Below, piece by piece: positions 13,452-14,342 of a stretch of DNA of 14,342 nt; the first letter of the stretch is position 1, and each line of letters begins with the position of its first letter. Origin of the DNA: Thermoanaerobaculales bacterium (lineage in GTDB: Bacteria; Acidobacteriota; Thermoanaerobaculia; Thermoanaerobaculales; Sulfomarinibacteraceae). A model generated the notes under the pieces. It worked only from the letters and a program-made list of their open reading frames with translations, searched no databases and had not been told where the DNA came from. A program made the translations under genes and the position numbers. The stretch covers positions 1 through 14,342 of the forward strand of contig JAOZPW010000074.1 of the NCBI GenBank assembly GCA_029932545.1. The letters are read 5' to 3'.

Positions 13452-14341
13452 TGGACCTTGAACGACAAGCCGTCGAGCGGGTTCTGCCCCGACTTTTGCC
13501 GGCCGAGGACCAGTGGCCGAGCCGGCTGCATCGGGCGATGCGTCACGCCGTGCTGGGCGGAGGCAAGAGGATCAGGCCCATTTTGGCGTGCCTGGCAAAT
13601 CGTGCGGCCGGCGGTGATCCTGAAGCCATCACAGAGGCGGCGTGTGGTTTGGAAATGATCCACACCTATTCGTTGGTTCACGACGATCTTCCGACTTTAG
13701 ATGATGACGTCTTGCGCCGTGGACGGCCGACGGTTCATGTGGCGTTCGACGAACCGACGGCGATTCTTGTTGGAGATGCCCTGCTGACAGAGGGTTTATT
13801 GGTTTTGGCGAGCTATCCCGTGGGTCCGCAGTGGGCGGCCGCGCGTGCAGAAGCCGTTGCACTGGTTGCCGAGGCCATTGGGTCGCGGGGCATGGTTGGC
13901 GGGCAGATGGAGGATCTGGAAGCGACCGGCCAAGTTGCCGGTGACCGGGTTCCCGGAGATCCAGGCGTGCGGCTCGACCTGATTCATCGTCACAAGACCG
14001 GGTGTCTCCTCAGAGCCTCGGTCGAAGCAGGCGCTGTCTGGGCGGGTTTGCCGGTCGATCAGCGAATGGGCTTCGTTCGGTACGGGGAATGCCTGGGGTT
14101 GGCGTTCCAGATCGCGGATGACGTACTCGATTCGACGGCCACGGCAGCCGAACTGGGGAAGAGCCCCGGCAAGGATGCCGAGGCCGACAAGTTGACCTGG
14201 GTGACGCTTTACGGACTCAAAGAGGCACAGAAAAGGCTGGATGAGCTGGAGACGGAGATCGTTGAGTTGGCCATCAATATCGAAGGTCCGGACGGGGCGC
14301 TGGCCGCGCTGGCCCGGACCGTCGTCCGGCGCCGGTCCTAG
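13451..14341 (+). CDS. ispA: Polyprenyl (farnesyl/geranyl) diphosphate synthase, IspA type
   Basis: A complete 296-residue trans-prenyl synthase. It shows GGGKRIRP near residues 37-44, the first aspartate-rich motif DDLPTLD (78-84) followed by DDVLRRG, KTGCLLRAS in the middle, and the second aspartate-rich motif DDVLD (223-227) with GKSPGKDAEADKLT after it. Condensation of dimethylallyl or geranyl diphosphate with isopentenyl diphosphate is expected. The two-residue insertion in the first motif and the Y-S-L-V-H residues just before it are typical of bacterial short-chain (FPP) enzymes, so C15 is the likeliest product. The ATG shares one base with the xseB stop (TGATG). The xseA-xseB-ispA order is common in bacteria and is often followed by dxs, which would lie just beyond the window. 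Confidence 0.94.
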   Translation: MDLERQAVERVLPRLLPAEDQWPSRLHRAMRHAVLGGGKRIRPILACLANRAAGGDPEAITEAACGLEMIHTYSLVHDDLPTLDDDVLRRGRPTVHVAFDEPTAILVGDALLTEGLLVLASYPVGPQWAAARAEAVALVAEAIGSRGMVGGQMEDLEATGQVAGDRVPGDPGVRLDLIHRHKTGCLLRASVEAGAVWAGLPVDQRMGFVRYGECLGLAFQIADDVLDSTATAAELGKSPGKDAEADKLTWVTLYGLKEAQKRLDELETEIVELAINIEGPDGALAALARTVVRRRS

Positions 14342-14342
14342 G

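Overview
The window is a stretch of ordinary bacterial chromosome, moderately GC-rich, from a Gram-negative (diderm) organism that probably respires with multihaem cytochromes. Evidence for a diderm envelope is two predicted lipoproteins (one with a BamE/SmpA-like domain, one a soluble-lytic-transglycosylase homologue) and an O-antigen-ligase-like polymerase. I see no transposase, integrase, tRNA, rRNA or CRISPR array. The lineage cannot be fixed by eye. A deep-branching diderm such as Acidobacteriota or a relative would fit the CbcL-like cytochrome and the GAF-like protein with its conserved tail, but this is a low-confidence guess.

Layout. Positions 1-139 hold an octamer tandem repeat. The minus strand then carries rpsU (2525-2737) followed 9 bases later by mutS2 (140-2515), driven by a strong-looking sigma70-type promoter at 2797-2826. 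An inverted array of 9-bp units (2858-2936) and a terminator (2948-2973) separate this operon from a minus-strand lipoprotein gene (2998-3795). A divergent promoter region (3796-3932) leads to the plus-strand genes: a GAF-like protein with a 19-fold Glu-Pro linker (3933-5528), a lytic transglycosylase (5631-7661), and an 11-haem cytochrome c fused to a membrane cytochrome b (7792-9825), closed by a perfect-stem terminator (9843-9875). About 530 bases without a gene follow; they contain several small hairpins and two more repeat clusters. The last block is a tightly overlapping five-gene plus-strand operon: Trm112-like protein (10406-10663), O-antigen-ligase-like protein (10635-11807), xseA (11804-13234), xseB (13209-13451) and an IspA-type prenyl synthase (13451-14341).

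How the genes work together. rpsU-mutS2 joins a ribosomal protein to a MutS2 ATPase/Smr protein, a family tied both to recombination control and, in Bacillus, to rescue of collided ribosomes. The cytochrome resembles the Geobacter CbcL architecture, which moves electrons from the quinone pool to periplasmic carriers. xseA/xseB make the two subunits of exonuclease VII, and the prenyl synthase supplies C10-C15 isoprenoid diphosphates.

The most unusual signal is not a gene. At least five different families of short tandem repeat (7-13 bp units) occupy the junctions between genes in only 14 kb, and one of them appears to have run into the 3' end of the transglycosylase gene and extended its protein.
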